From assembly GCA_030620095.1 (NCBI GenBank), contig JAUTXW010000870.1, positions 1 through 64,000 of the forward strand: 64,000 nt of DNA. Reading direction: 5' to 3'. Every line of letters starts with the position of its first letter. The stretch's first letter is position 1. Made by a program: the position numbers and the translations under genes. The stretch comes from Kuschelorhynchus macadamiae. Taxonomy: Eukaryota; Arthropoda; Insecta; Coleoptera; Curculionidae. Under the pieces are notes generated by a model that was not told the DNA's origin, searched no databases, and saw only the letters and a list, made by a program, of their open reading frames with translations. Below, piece by piece: positions 44,825-56,509 of the stretch.

Positions 44825-47590
44825 TCACATACAAAGGAAAGACAAAAACTCTTCAATAGTGTATGGACAGATCTCCAGAATTAATTGTTTTATTTTTGTT
44901 TTGAATTTATTGATGGGTAGAGCTCTTAGGTACCCAGGTATGGAATTATACAGTTTAATAGCAACATTAACATAGCTTTTGTGTGTTAGTGTAAGTCGAT
45001 GTTGAGGTAGTAATAAATCTTCACCATACCGAGTTTTGTATCCATGCCTACTATTAACTGCTGCATAATCTGTTTCATGTGACCTAACAAAAGTTAGGCA
45101 CTGATAAATGTACAGACCTGGCATGGTGAGCAATCCGTACTCTTTAAAGAGTGGTCGACAACTCTCTGTTGAGGATTTTTTTCCGAGAATCCTCAGTGCA
45201 GATTTCTGCATCTTAAACACCCTCAGCCATTCAGTTGAGTTTCCCCAGAGGAGAAGCCCATAACATATTTTGGTCTGAAAAAGTCCCATATATGCAGTTC
45301 TGGTCACCTCTAATGGAGCCATCTCAGCAATTCTACGGAGCAAGAATAATGTGGACGATAGTTTGCCTGTTAGTTGATCAATATGGCTTTTCCAGGTCAA
45401 TCTATTATCCAATTGCACACCGAGAAAACGAACACTGTTATTCTCTAGTTCTTTTAGAGAAAAGGTAACTTTTTCAGTTTTATCTAAATTGAGGCAAAGA
45501 TTGTTGTCTGCAAACCAGGAATGTAATTTTTGCAACATATTATTGGTTCTTATTTGAAGCAGGGCTGGATCAACATGATGGTCAAGTAGGGTGGTATCAT
45601 CTGCATATTGGATAGTTTTAATTTCGGAGAAGTGGGCTGGAAGTTCATTAACATACAAGATGAACAATAGAGGGCCAAGAATTGACCCCTGTGGTACTCC
45701 TGCAACCACATGAAGAGGTGGAGACACACTTCCCCCATATTCAACTCTCTGTGTTCGCTCAGAGAGGTAAGATTTTATAAGATGATAGGAGTTACCTCTG
45801 ATACCATAGTATATTAGTTTATCGAGTAGGATCTGATGTGACACACAGTCGAAAGCCTTTGAGAGGTCACAGAATACTGCAGATATAGTCTCCCTCCCCT
45901 CAAAGCATCCGACTATGTAACCCACCAGCTCATCAAGGCATCTGCTGTAGATTTCTTCTTTCTGAAACCGAACTGAAAATTGGATAGTAAATTGCTCTTC
46001 TCTAAGAAGGGAACTAGTCTTTTATTGAGACAGATTTCTATAGGCTTAGACAAGACTGGGGTTATTGAGATTGGTCGATGATTTCCTGGGTCATTCTCAT
46101 CCCCTTTTTTATAAATGGGAACAACTTTACTTAGTTTGAGTTTTAATGGAAAAGTGCCAGAAAGAAAGCATTTATTTATAATTAAGGAAAGTGGAAACGC
46201 GATTCCTTCGCTAATTTCCTTTAAAAATTTATTGCTTAAACCATAGACATCACGAGCTGTACTGTTACTCATATTTTCTATTATTTTAACAACTTCATCT
46301 GTGTCCACTGGATCGAGAAAAAGGGTATGATTGTTGTGAATAAACCTAGATGTTATGTTTGATGGGTCTTCTCCAGTTTTTTGCAGTGAAGTAGTTATTT
46401 TGTCTAAAATGCCAACAAAAAAATTGTTAAAGTCCTCTGATGTGAGGAGAGTACTATTCTCAGCTTTCTTATTTTTGGAGTTCCTAATAATGTTCCATAT
46501 TGTCCTAGACTTATTGATACTATTTCTTATCTTTTCAGAAAAATAATTATTTTTTGTTTTTAATATTTTATTTTTATATTCTTTTTTAAGTTCATTTATT
46601 AAATCACTGATGTCAAGATGTTCATTTTGCCTATTAAACATAGTTAGAAAGTTAAGGGTATCTCTGCAGGTTTTTAGTTCATAGTTGAACCACCCATTAG
46701 CTTTGTTTCTATTATGTATGGTTTTTGTCTTTTTGGGAAAACAGGATTCAATAATTGAAAGCAGTTCATTTAGAAAAATATCAAATGCCGAGTTGACATT
46801 GTAAGCCCCTAAAAGCATTGACCAATTGACATTTTTTAAAATGTCAATGCAACGAACAAACCTTTCTTTACAGAAAGGTCTAAAGTGTATAATAGAAGTA
46901 CTGTTATTTGTTCTTATATTTGAAAAAAATCTAAAGCCGTATGATGTAAGTAATTGGGAAAACTCAACTGAGTCCCGTTCTTTCAAGAGAATATCAATAT
47001 TAAAGTCACCATAAATAAAGGTGGGTTTATCTTGCTTTGAGAGAATATCAAATATTTTGATTAATAATTCAAAAAAGGTATCTAATTTACCATTAGGAGA
47101 TCTGTACATACACAAAATGATAATATTTGTGTCCTTAATTTCAATCGCAGTCACTTCACAATGTGTTTCCACTGAGATATTGTCTATGGCGAGTATTTTC
47201 TTTGGTTGAAAGTTATTTTTGGCGTAAATAAGTACACCTCCACCTGCTGACTGTGTACGACAAAAATGGCTAGCTAAAACATAGTTTGGTATATTGTAAT
47301 TCACAATCGCTGGTTCTGATAGCCAGTGTTCACATAAGCATATAAAATCATAAGCTTTGCCGGTGATTAGAAATTCTAGTTCATCCAGCTTTCTTGCTAG
47401 GCTTCTCACATTAAGGAAAAGTGTGTGTACATTAATATAGTCCTCGTACCTGGATTCAGCAGACCTCAAGTATTCTTTTTGTGTGTTTTGATTTTCATGC
47501 TCATTTTGGTAGCCTATGAAATGGAAATTGTCTGTTGTTGTTGGTTGTTCTCCTAATAAAAACCAGAAATGCGACCGACTCAAGCAACAT
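44825..47590 (-). pseudogene. LINE G ORF2: endonuclease-reverse transcriptase, one frameshift
   Basis: The endonuclease reads VHTLFLNVRSLARKLDELEF, CLCEHWL, SAGGGVLIYAKNN and IYGDFNIDIL. The usual C-terminal SDH motif is absent: NNSTSI runs straight into an unrelated stretch (IIHFRPFCKERF), so part of the endonuclease is deleted. RT follows: VVPIYKKGDENDPGNHRPIS, then a one-base loss near 45925, then FCDLSKAFDCVSHQILLDKL, GVPQGSILGPLLFILYVNEL and IQYADDTTLLDH. The thumb and end run to 44825. The first residues of the open frame (47610-47590) come from F1. Confidence 0.9.
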
Positions 47591-50116
47591 CGGACAGTCA
47601 ATATCTCCACTGAGCATTTTGTGAAGAAAAACTAAAAGTGCCTTCTTTCTTCGAAACTCAAGTGTTTGAAGGCCACACAGAAGAGCCCTGGTATTATATG
47701 ATAAATCCTGGTACGGAAAATTAAACTTATACAAAAGGTATTTGGCAAATCAATCTATTTTGGACTTTTTCGATTTTATCGATGTGGCACTGATTCGATG
47801 GACTCCAAACTGTAGAACAATACTCCAGAACGCTGCGAACAAGTGAGTTATAAAGACATCCAATTGCTTTAGTATCTGTGACATATTTTGTTTGCCGCTT
47901 TATAAAGCCCAACAGCCTGAAACCGTTCAGTACAATACTATCAATGTGCAGCCCAAAAGTTAAATTCTCATCAAAAATAACGCCCAGGTCTGTAAAGGAA
48001 CTAACAACTTCAAGACTCACGTTATCTATGAAGTAGGAGGAGAGTATGGGTTTAACGCGTTTATGAAAACGGAGCACTTTACATTTAGAAACATTAAGAA
48101 GATGATGGTTAATGTTGCACCATTTGATAAGTTTTCCAAGTCTGATTGCAGTGGATTTGATTCCGAGGAAACTGGTGAAAAGAATTTTAAATCGTCTGCG
48201 TATAAGAGACACTTAGACATTTTAAAGCATGCTACTATATCATTTATAAATAGTAGAAAGAGAATTGGACCAATATGAGAGCCCTGTGGGACACCAGATG
48301 TCACAACAACCTCTCTAGAAATTGAACCACATACGCTAACTCGCTGACGACGATTGAATAAGTACGATTTTATCCATTGCAGATAAATTCCAGAAAAACC
48401 AATTCGCTGCAATTTGAATAACAGAAGCTGATGGTAAACCCTGTCAAAAGCCTTCGATATGTCAGTATATATAACATCGATCTGTTGACCAGCCTCAACC
48501 GATGTTGTTAAGTAATTCTGGAAAATTGCAAGATTTGTAGTGGTTGAGAGACTACTATAAAAACCGTGTTGCATACTAGTGATGTAGTGCTTCAGAGACT
48601 CAAAGATATGATCCGTGATAATTGCCTCAAACAGCATGGTTGGTATATGCGAAAGCAAGGAAATACCTCTGTAGTTTTTAATATCGCACTTATCCCCAGA
48701 TTTAAAGATCGGCATGAGAGTGGAAAACTTCCAAATTTCGGGAAAGGAACCCAGATTAAAAGATTTCTGAAAAATTTTACAAAGGGGCCGAGACAACGAC
48801 TCGCAGCAATGTTCCAATAAAATAGTGGGAACTCCATCTGGACCACCCTTTTTAGAAAGATCAGGAGTTTTTATTTTATTGCAGATTTCCGCCTCTGTAA
48901 TGCAATAGGTTGATAGTAACTTTCCCGAACAGTTTATAGGGCCAATCTTGTTAAAATCTAAACTACGGTGACGTGAATAGCAAGACTCAAAGTGAGTGGC
49001 GAAGGCATTAGCGATGTTATTCGAACCAGTAATTTCCTCTCCGTCATAATTCATGACACTGGGCAGCCCAGAGTCTCTTCTCAAATTACGTACAAAAGAC
49101 CAAAAAGCAATCAAAATAGTCAACATCTTTATTGGACCTTTTATATTTTTTGTATAGACGATTCTTTTGTCCAATAAGTTTTCTCAGAGGAAGGTCGAAC
49201 CATTTCGGATATTTACAGTCGACTACCGTTTTCTTGGGGACACAATTATTGATACCTTCAAACAAGACCTCATAAAAGCGCTCAACCATTTTGTTTATAT
49301 CAGATTCTACTGATAAAAAAGACCAGTCGGATTGATTGCAAAAAGGTTTAGATTGTGGAAATTCGCTTGATGAAACTGATAAACGCTAACTTCATTAGAA
49401 TTTTTCATTGGAGAAACATATTTAATTTTAAAATTTATCTCAATTGCTGGATGGTAGGGATCAATGTTTACGAGGGGAAAACCAGATTTTAAAATGGAGG
49501 CATTGACAAAGTCACTGGCAAATATTAAATCCAGAATTCTGCCCATGTGATTGCACAATGAGTTCATTTGCTGCAATTGAAAAAAGCTCATTGAAACAAT
49601 AAGAGTTTCAGAAGCTGGAGATGGCAGAGATTTTGGAACAAGTGTGTTATCCTCATAAACCCATTCCACCGAAGAAAGATTAAAGTCCCCGAAAACAAAA
49701 AATGTGTGACTATCGTATCTGTTTCTCAACGACTCGCAGGTATCACAAAAAGACTGATAGCACTCCTGGCTAGAATTAGGTGGAAAATAAACGCAGCTCA
49801 AAATCAAACTTGCATTGCCCGCGCGCACCAGGACCCAAACATCATCAAAGTCCATATAAGTAGGAGTAGTAACCAGAGTTACATGAAAAGCACAAGAAAC
49901 GGCAATCAACACTCCACCGCCGCGATGACACCCTAGTTCCTCATAACTCCTATCTCTACGAAAAACTACATATTTGTTATTAAAAATTTCGTTGTTTGAA
50001 ATATCCGCGTTAAGCCACGTCTCAGTGAGACATATCAAGTCATAGTCGCAAGACAAAACTGCAAGAAAAATCTCACCAATCTTTGTGCGAAGCCCTCTGA
50101 CATTCTGGTAGAACAT
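47501..50116 (-). pseudogene. LINE F1 ORF2: endonuclease-reverse transcriptase, broken
   Basis: The endonuclease (50116-49307) has MFYQNVRGLRTKIGEIFLAV, CLTETWLNADIS, HRGGGVLIA and FVFGDFNLSSVEWVYEDN. Frameshifts near 49300 and 49110 follow, the second with loss of the linker that F2 keeps (YSNLRREDKL). RT (49140-48026) has STLMPIFKSGDKCDIKNYRG, VIYTDISKAFDRVYHQLLLF, VPQGSHIGPILFLLFIND and CLLYADDLKFFSP. The thumb is in other frames at 48130-47727 and 47734-47600, where LINE G cuts in; the last codons lie at 44516-44350. Confidence 0.88.
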
Positions 50117-50157
50117 GACAAGATTGTTCAGTTGTGGCGAAGCATTTGTAATTGGTG

Positions 50158-51358
50158 TCAGAGTTGTTGCTGACTTGTCGATGAAATGAGAAAAGTTGAT
50201 TCGACGTTGGTTGTGTTTGAAGATTTCTCAGGTTGGACTGGAAAACCACGGCACAAGAGACTGACCAGCTCTGCCTTTTCGTCATAGTACATAAGGTGTT
50301 CGTGAGTAGTCAAGGTAAGAGGAATAAAGCTGACGAGCTCCTGGACAAGTTGTTTTTCCAAAAATATGTTTTGATCACGGATAAAACTGTTCAAAACCAG
50401 TCTATTTCTATAACGAGGAGTGCTCACTATCACGAGATTTGTATTACTACAGGCTTTAAGTAGACACTGAACCTGTTCTGCTTTAATTGGAGTCCCCCTA
50501 ATAGCATTCTCCGGTCCACAGAAAAACACAATACAATCATCCTTTGTGAAATTGGCGCAGTAGGGATATGCATTCAGAGACCAGTTCCCCAAACAGAAAC
50601 TTAAAACGCCATTGACAATTCAAGTCAAATGTTCCTCGTGTAAACCTCCTAAAAAATGACATACAGCCTCTAGCCATCTCGTTGTCGATAATCAAAAGCT
50701 GACGCCTTCTCTGACCAGAGCCCCTAACAGAATTTGCACTGACTGATTCGTTATGTGGTTTACTATTAAGCGAGAAAATTTGCTGATTGGGAAGCTTGAT
50801 GTCCTTTGCATAGCATTCGTTCTCCTTCTCCAGCGTCTCAATGGTAATGGTCATACTACTGCTAAACTTAGTTAATTCCAATACTTCATTTCTGAGCTTG
50901 TCTTCGGATTCACTGCAGTTTTTTATTTCTGTTGTTAGATCCCTGTTTTTATCTTTTAACCTTCTTATTTCAGTTCTGAGTCCCTCTAACAGCCTATTCT
51001 GTTTATCAAGTTCGGCAGTAAACTTTCTCTCTGCTTCTGCAACTTCATCCTCGAATGCATCGCTGCTGCTTTTTACCCAACGAATATGGCAGTCCCTCTC
51101 TTTTAATTCCTGTTTTAAATTGAGAATTTTTGTTAAAAACCGCTGAAATTCATTTTCTTTCTCTAAAGCATGCTCCTGACATTCTAGGGAACAGTAGATC
51201 CTATGCCCTCCAATCACAACTGCTTTAGGCAGACGCTCAAAACAACTAGGATGAAAAACACCGAAACACACTATGCAGCAGTAATTAGCAAAGTCTTTAC
51301 TTCGACAACATTTAAAATTTCGGAGCATTTTCCCTGAGTTAGAGACAAAAAGAAACAA
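50158..51358 (-). pseudogene. LINE F1 ORF1: PHD-like finger, coiled coil, SGNH-like domain
   Basis: The likely start is MLRNFKCCRSKDFANYCCIV (ATG near 51328). A Cys/His finger (CFGVFHPSCFERL, HRIYCSLECQEH) is followed by a coiled coil with heptads of Leu and Glu. A basic linker and a GDSL-like start (QLLIIDNEMARG) come next. A frameshift at about 50590 leads to DDCIVFFCGPENAI and NTNLVIVSTPRYRNRLVLNS, which fit blocks of SGNH esterase-like domains in CR1-type ORF1. It should bind LINE RNA. The parallel build of LINE D ORF1 supports the domain reading. Confidence 0.75.
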
Positions 51359-51740
51359 TCAGTGAGGTAACTATAACGACGGAAAGGGCGTAATATATAC
51401 TTAAAATGTGTACTTAATATCTAATATAAAATTTAAAAAGCCAATACAATAATAATAATTACAGTGATAACATAACAAAGACGGGGACACTCGCTTCACG
51501 CCCAGGGGTCTGTCTGGACGACTTAAAAGGCACAAACAAAAAAGACCACTATAAAAAGGAACAACAGGAAGGAAAAATAAGGACTAATTATTATTATTAT
51601 TATTTTATAAAATCAAAATTTAAGGTTGTTGTTGCTAACAGGCACTAATAGTGTGCATTGCTAAAACTCTACTAAAAACTGAATAATATAAATTAGATTC
51701 GCCTGACCGAAGTAAATTAAAATTATAATTTGGGATCTTC

Positions 51741-53214
51741 TTACGACGAGAGGTTAAACTTCGAACCGATATGTGTTACCTTTCATATATCACACAAAGC
51801 GAACTACTTATCCCTAAACACATCAAATACTTTTGGTCATTTGTTCGAAATTTAAGAAGAGACTCTAGTTTGCCCAACATAATGAGGTATGAAGGTGAAG
51901 AAATCAGTGCTCACTTTCAGTCGTGCTACTCCAACCACCAAAACATAGATCTTGGTGGGATGGAGCCCATAAGATCTTCAGGTATGTCACTGTTTTCACA
52001 TCATTTTACAGAAGCAGAGATTTGTAACAAAATAAAGACCCTCGATTTATCTAAAAGGGCTGATCCAGATGGTGTCCCTAACATTGTTTTGGAGAGATGT
52101 AAAATTTGAAAAAATGTTTCAAAAGTCCTTTGATCTTGGTTCCTTTCCGGAGATTTCGAGGTTTTCTACCCTGATTCCAATATTCAAATCTGGTGATAGG
52201 TGCGACGTAAAAAACTACAGGGGTATTTCTTTATTTTCCCACATACCAAAGTTGTTCGAGACTATTGTCACCGATGAAATTTTTGACACATCAGTTGAAG
52301 CCAGCCAACAAATTGATGTCGTTTACACAGACATATCTCTCTCTGTCATGAGCTTCTTCTAGCAAAATTGCAACAGATTGGCCTTTCTGGAAGCTATATT
52401 GAGTGGATTAAGTCGTACTTGTTTAATCGACGTCAACAGGTCAACGTGCGTGGCTCGTTTTCCAGAGATTGTTGTAACATCAGGGGTCCCACAGGGCTCG
52501 CATATCGGCCTAATTCTCTTTTTACTCTTTATAAAAGACGACTTAAAATTATTTTCTCCTGTTTCCCTTGACTCCAATCAACTGCAGTCTGACATTGCCA
52601 GTAAAGTTCTCCGATTTTTTAAATGCAATAATCCCATTCTTTCCACGTACTATATAAACAACGTAAGTCTCGAAGTTGTTACATCTTTTAACGATTTGGG
52701 TATCATTTTCGATGAAAGCCTCACATTTAATCTGCACATTGAAAACATAGTGCTTAAGGGTTTTAGACTGCTAGGTTTTATTAAAAGACACACTAACTAA
52801 AGCGATTACTAGTCTCTATAACTCTTTAGCAGTATCTTAGAATATTGCTCTACCAAATGGAGCCCTTCGTATCAGTGTCACATCGACAGGATTGAAAAAG
52901 TTCAGAATACATTTGCAAAGTATCTTTTGTTCAAGTTTAATTTTCCATATCAAGATCTGTCTTATAATACAAGAATTCTTCTCTGCGGCCTACAGACCCT
53001 TGAGTTTCGGCGAAGAAAGGCACTTCTGATTTTCTTGTACAAATTAGTGAATGGAAGGATTGACTGTGAAATACGCTGTTTTTTGAAAGGTATCATCGTA
53101 CTAATTATGGGTTTAATGCATTTGTTGAATTATAATCGTCACTTTTCGGCATACGACATGTTCAGCCTTACCTCAGTACAATTAAAAACGCAGTTGAATG
53201 GATTGATTATGTGA
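51741..53214 (+). pseudogene. LINE F2 reverse transcriptase part, with deletions
   Basis: CYLSYITQSELLIPKH and FWSFVRNLRRDS open the piece. RT block STLIPIFKSGDRCDVKNYRG is in another frame, and the segment between VYTDIS and LQQIGLSG, with the catalytic-region residues, is deleted. VPQGSHIG is followed by a jump over the YADD block to DDLKLFSPVS. The thumb continues through NNVSLEVVTSFNDLGIIFDE to NYNRHFSAYDMFSLTSVQLK near 53200. It is more decayed than F1. Confidence 0.85.
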
Positions 53215-53285
53215 TTGTCCTTGTTTTTATATGTTTTGTCTGATACTTGTGTCACCATTCTTTGTTTTGTCTGTTTTTATTATTT

Positions 53286-53288
<3 letters not shown>

Positions 53289-53334
<46 letters not shown>
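53289..53334. repeat. (TA)n microsatellite
   Basis: About 22 TA units in the 3' untranslated part of LINE F2, between the RT stop and the poly-A run. F1 lacks it. Confidence 0.95.
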
Positions 53335-53337
<3 letters not shown>

Positions 53338-53777
53338 TACTCTTATTTTACTCTTAATATTATATTTTTTTTATTCTGCGAATTCGTACCATTTGGAATG
53401 TTTAGCATTTTAGAGTACGTTTCTGAAGGACCACTCGGCTACGTCCTTACATTATTTAAAAAAAAAAAAAAGAGCATAAGTTCTATCTCATAGAAAATTG
53501 AGATGTTTGTCAAGCTGACCTGGCATTGCTAGCTGAAGTTTAACGGACATGTCAGAATAAACAGTTTGACAGGGACGCGATATTTTTAACTCGAAATACC
53601 TTCCGAAATTTGTAAATATCTCTTTTAGCGTTTTTAGGGTTAGTAAAAATCGATATACATACCGAAAAGTAAAGAAATAGCAGGTATTTAATACCTAATT
53701 TTTTATACGAAATAAAGATAGTTATATTGCAAAATAATAAACACATGTATTATTTGGAGATCTAAAGGTATGTCTTA

Positions 53778-53937
53778 AGGCCGTTTTACATGTCGCAATT
53801 CTTTCTTGCAAGTTGCAATAGTCTAGAACAAAAGCATGCGCAGTGGCAACACATTTGTACCTTTTGTCAAACTGCGCATCCCTTCGTTCAAGACTATTGC
53901 ATATTGCAAAGAAGAATTGCAACATGTAAAACGGCCT
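53778..53937. mobile_element. 160-bp MITE with TTA target duplication
   Basis: AGGCCGTTTTACATG at 53778 is matched by the inverse CATGTAAAACGGCCT at 53937. TTA stands on both sides (53775-53777, 53938-53940). The inverted match continues as GCAATTCTT and ATGCGCAGT pairs almost to the centre. A TTA target and GGCC-type ends fit the PIF/Harbinger group. Confidence 0.8.
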
Positions 53938-53954
53938 TTAGAAGTACGTTTTAT

Positions 53955-54478
53955 CAAAATACAAGAGTTCTAACCACACTACACCACAACTTGTTACGTT
54001 CTCGACGCGCCTTTCGCTAACAGCGTTGTCAAGCAAGCACTAGAGGGGACTGTAGGGAATAAGCCCTCTGTTTTTATTTAGTGCTTTCTTGCCACATTTA
54101 ACTATTTCTATACTCTCAAATCCATCCAATAATCGATTATTAGGTACATTTTTAATTAACTTAAGATTATTTATTCCTATTTGATGATTGTTTTCCAAAG
54201 CATGTTGGGCAAAGCTAACAAGGAATAAATAATCTTATTAAAGTTAATTAAAAATGTATGTAATAATAGATTATTGGGTGCATTTGAAAGTATAGAAATT
54301 TTAAATGTGGTAAGAAAGCACTAAATAAAGACAGAAGGCCTATTCCCTATAGTCCCCTCTATTGCTTACTTAGGATAAGTTACATAGTTTATATCATCTA
54401 CTGATGATGCTAACTTGGTTAGCGAAACTCGCGTCCACGTAACAAGTTGCAGTGTAGTATGGTTAGAACTCTAGTATT
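53955..54478. repeat. Large inverted repeat, probably Penelope-like tail copies
   Basis: Left arm 53955-54190 and right arm about 54215-54478 are inverse copies with some differences: ACAAGAGTTCTAACCA, GGGGACT(G/A)TAGGGAATA and TTAGTGCTTTCTT occur in both. The short centre is about 40 bp. The right arm contains the hammerhead-like motif at 54401; the left arm has a decayed version of it. Such paired tails are seen in Penelope-like elements, but no coding part is attached here. Confidence 0.6.
54401..54435 (+). ncRNA. Hammerhead-ribozyme-like motif
   Basis: CTGATGA (54401-54407) is followed by one extra T, a perfect 6-bp stem GCTAAC/GTTAGC with a TTG loop (54409-54423), GAAA (54424-54427) and CTCGCGTC ending in a GTC cleavage triplet (54433-54435). 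This is the conserved core order of a hammerhead ribozyme. The extra T and a very short third stem differ from the standard. Activity is not shown. Confidence 0.5.
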
Positions 54479-55233
54479 TTGAACTATCTTCCACTACACG
54501 TTCCAGTGTTAGGACTTAACATGGCTTCACGGTCAACGGAACAGAACCTTTAGTGTAAGTACAGGGTGTCCGGATTTGGTTGCAAAAGCAGGGTATCTCG
54601 CTTATTTTTAAAGATAGAACCTTGCGGTTTTCACGAACCTTCGCTAATTTTTTGTGAAATTCATGAAGCCGTAAACAAAATTTTCATAGCCTTCTTCGTT
54701 TATGAGATACAGGGCGAAATAGAAAATTTTGCATTTTGGGACCCCCCTCGTATCTCGGTTATCCTTTAACTTAACGCAAAGGGAAAAATTGCTGCTTATG
54801 CAGTTTTTTACGCTGGATCCAGTGGCGTAGTCATATTTTTCATTTGAGGTGTTATTTTTTATATATGACCCAAGGTTGTGTTTTTTTAAATGGGACACCC
54901 TGTATATTTGTCCAGAAATTGATTGGGTCTATTTTAATAAATAACAACAAAAATCCTAATTTTTATAATTATCATCCCTAATTTTGCAGTAGGCCATGCA
55001 AAACAATGCTGCCTTTTATTTAAAGTCGTTAACAATATCTACATCCTAACAATAAATCAAAATAAATATGTAATTAAATCTATTTATCAAAATATGTATT
55101 GATAATTTCGCACCAAAAAAGTACCACTTACCTAGATTTATGTAACACAAGAACAAAACAGCAATAAATGATTATGTAACAAGCCTTTCAGCAAAAATCA
55201 ACTGTCGTATAAGGACTACAGTAACCAAGGAAA

Positions 55234-56363
55234 TCAAAAGAACTGTTCAAACTGATTTCCATTTTGTTCTATGCATGCTTCGCACAATTTTCGTATTCGT
55301 TTTAGGGAATTAAGCAAAATAACGGGATGATTTAGTAAATAGCGAAAATTTTGTCTTATTGCATTTCCTAAATCTTGGACATTATCATAGTGGTCTTTGT
55401 AAATTCTATTTTCCAGATATCCCCATAGAAAGAAATCTAAAATCGACAAATCTGGGGACCTAGGGGCCATCTTATAGGTCCATTTGTTCCGATCAATTGA
55501 TTGGTAAAATTATTGTCCAGAAATAATCTCGTCATTCCAGAATTGTGTGCAGCAGCACCGTCCTGTTGAAAATAAATTTCGTTAATTTGCGCTAGAGGAA
55601 CATCGTCAAGTAATTCAGGTATAGCTGCTTCTAAAATTTCTATATAGCGATTGGCTGTTAGATTTCCTTCAAATATATAAAATTTTATGTGTGTTCCTGA
55701 TATGAAGCAGGACCCATTTAGACCAAACCTGCCCTGCTGTCTTCTGGGAAATATTTGGTGTTGATTTTCCTGGGACCAGAATCTACTATTGTGCCCATTG
55801 AGTATACCAGAATTACTGAAATGTGCTTCGTCTGACCATATAACCTTCCTTTCAAAATCTCTAACCATATCGCATCTTTCTCGAAACCAATTGCAGAAGA
55901 CTACCCGACGCTCTGCATCCCCTGTCTGTAAGTGCTGCACGAGCCTAAATTTGTATGGGTGGTATTTGTGCTTTTTTAGAATTTCTTGAACTCTAGTTTT
56001 TGGAATCCCTATGCTCTTTTCACTGGCCCTACAAGAGTTTGTAGGGTAAGCTTCTGCATTAGCCAAAACCGTAATTTCCCCAGCCTCCCGATTTTCTTTA
56101 TTATATGTTTTCGTACGAGGTTTGATAAATGATCCGTGATTAAGTAAGTTCTTTTTTATCCGATAAAAAGTGGATATATTAGGTTGCCTCCTTTCTGGAT
56201 ATCTAAATAAAAATTAAGCAATTGTATTTCAACATACCTAAACATTAACTATTTACCTGTTAAAATACATCTCAGAAGCCGCTTCAACATTTTCATTACT
56301 TAATATAAAACAAGCTAACATATCGTACTTTTCATAATGTTCGAAAGTTTGGTTTTCTTCCAT
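55234..56363 (-). pseudogene. DD41D Mariner-like transposase of H, one frameshift
   Basis: Start ATG 56363 (MEENQTFEHYEKYDMLACFI). Exon 1 ends at 56257; a 54-bp GT-AG intron (56256-56203) splits the Arg codon in FNR|YPERRQ. Exon 2 carries the DNA-binding remainder (GIPKTRVQEILKKHKYHPYK) and the catalytic core: VIWSDEAHFSNSGIL, YFQQDGAAAHN, and RSPDLSILDFFLWG. One base is lost near 55460 inside WPPRSPD. The last two aspartates would be 41 residues apart. It ends GNQFEQFF at 55234. It is a close relative of the transposase of element I. Confidence 0.9.
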
Positions 56364-56509
56364 AATAATACAAATATATTTTTACACAATAAATAAATAC
56401 AAAAAACTAGCGCTATATTTTATATACTCGTACAAAATTGGGAAATGTCATTTGCTTCCAAGAAAACAAAAGAAAACGGCATCGTTTCGCATGGCCTACT
56501 GCAAAATTT

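Larger units (their letters stand above)
44517..47600 (-). mobile_element. LINE G nested in F1
   Basis: A 5'-truncated LINE with its own ORF2 and an (AATTTG)n tail at 44517-44543 on the - strand. The F1 C-terminal frame (GDIDCPMLLE) stops at its 5' end near 47600 and resumes below 44516 (FFEGYHRTNYGLSAF). The exact 5' junction is uncertain by about 10 bases. Confidence 0.88.
44042..51740 (-). mobile_element. LINE F1, full-length, antisense inside F2
   Basis: The 3' end at 44042 is a T-rich run (poly-A in sense), followed by the same 3' untranslated end as F2 (compare 44073-44165 with 53380-53458 in inverse). ORF1 and ORF2 follow, and the 5' end is at about 51740 next to the target copy. LINE G is nested at 44517-47600. 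Without G it is about 4.6 kb, a normal full length for CR1-type LINEs. Confidence 0.9.
43020..53472 (+). mobile_element. LINE F2, split by its sister LINE F1
   Basis: Left part 43020-44041 encodes the endonuclease; right part 51741-53472 encodes RT and the 3' end with a poly-A run at 53459-53471. The 5' end is truncated near the start of ORF2. F1 (44042-51740, - strand) is inserted between, with a 33-bp duplication of F2 sequence (44009-44041 and 51741-51773, one mismatch). The F2 frame reads REDKLRTDM|CYLSYITQSE across it. Confidence 0.9.

Noticed and set aside
53215..53493. A small membrane protein in the 3' part of LINE F2
   Set aside because: The hydrophobic run comes from a TA microsatellite and T-rich untranslated sequence.
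54562..54903. LTRs around the long terminal repeats of the Mariner-like elements
   Set aside because: The repeats are inverted, not direct, start CAGGGTG or CAGTGTG rather than TG, and have TA targets.
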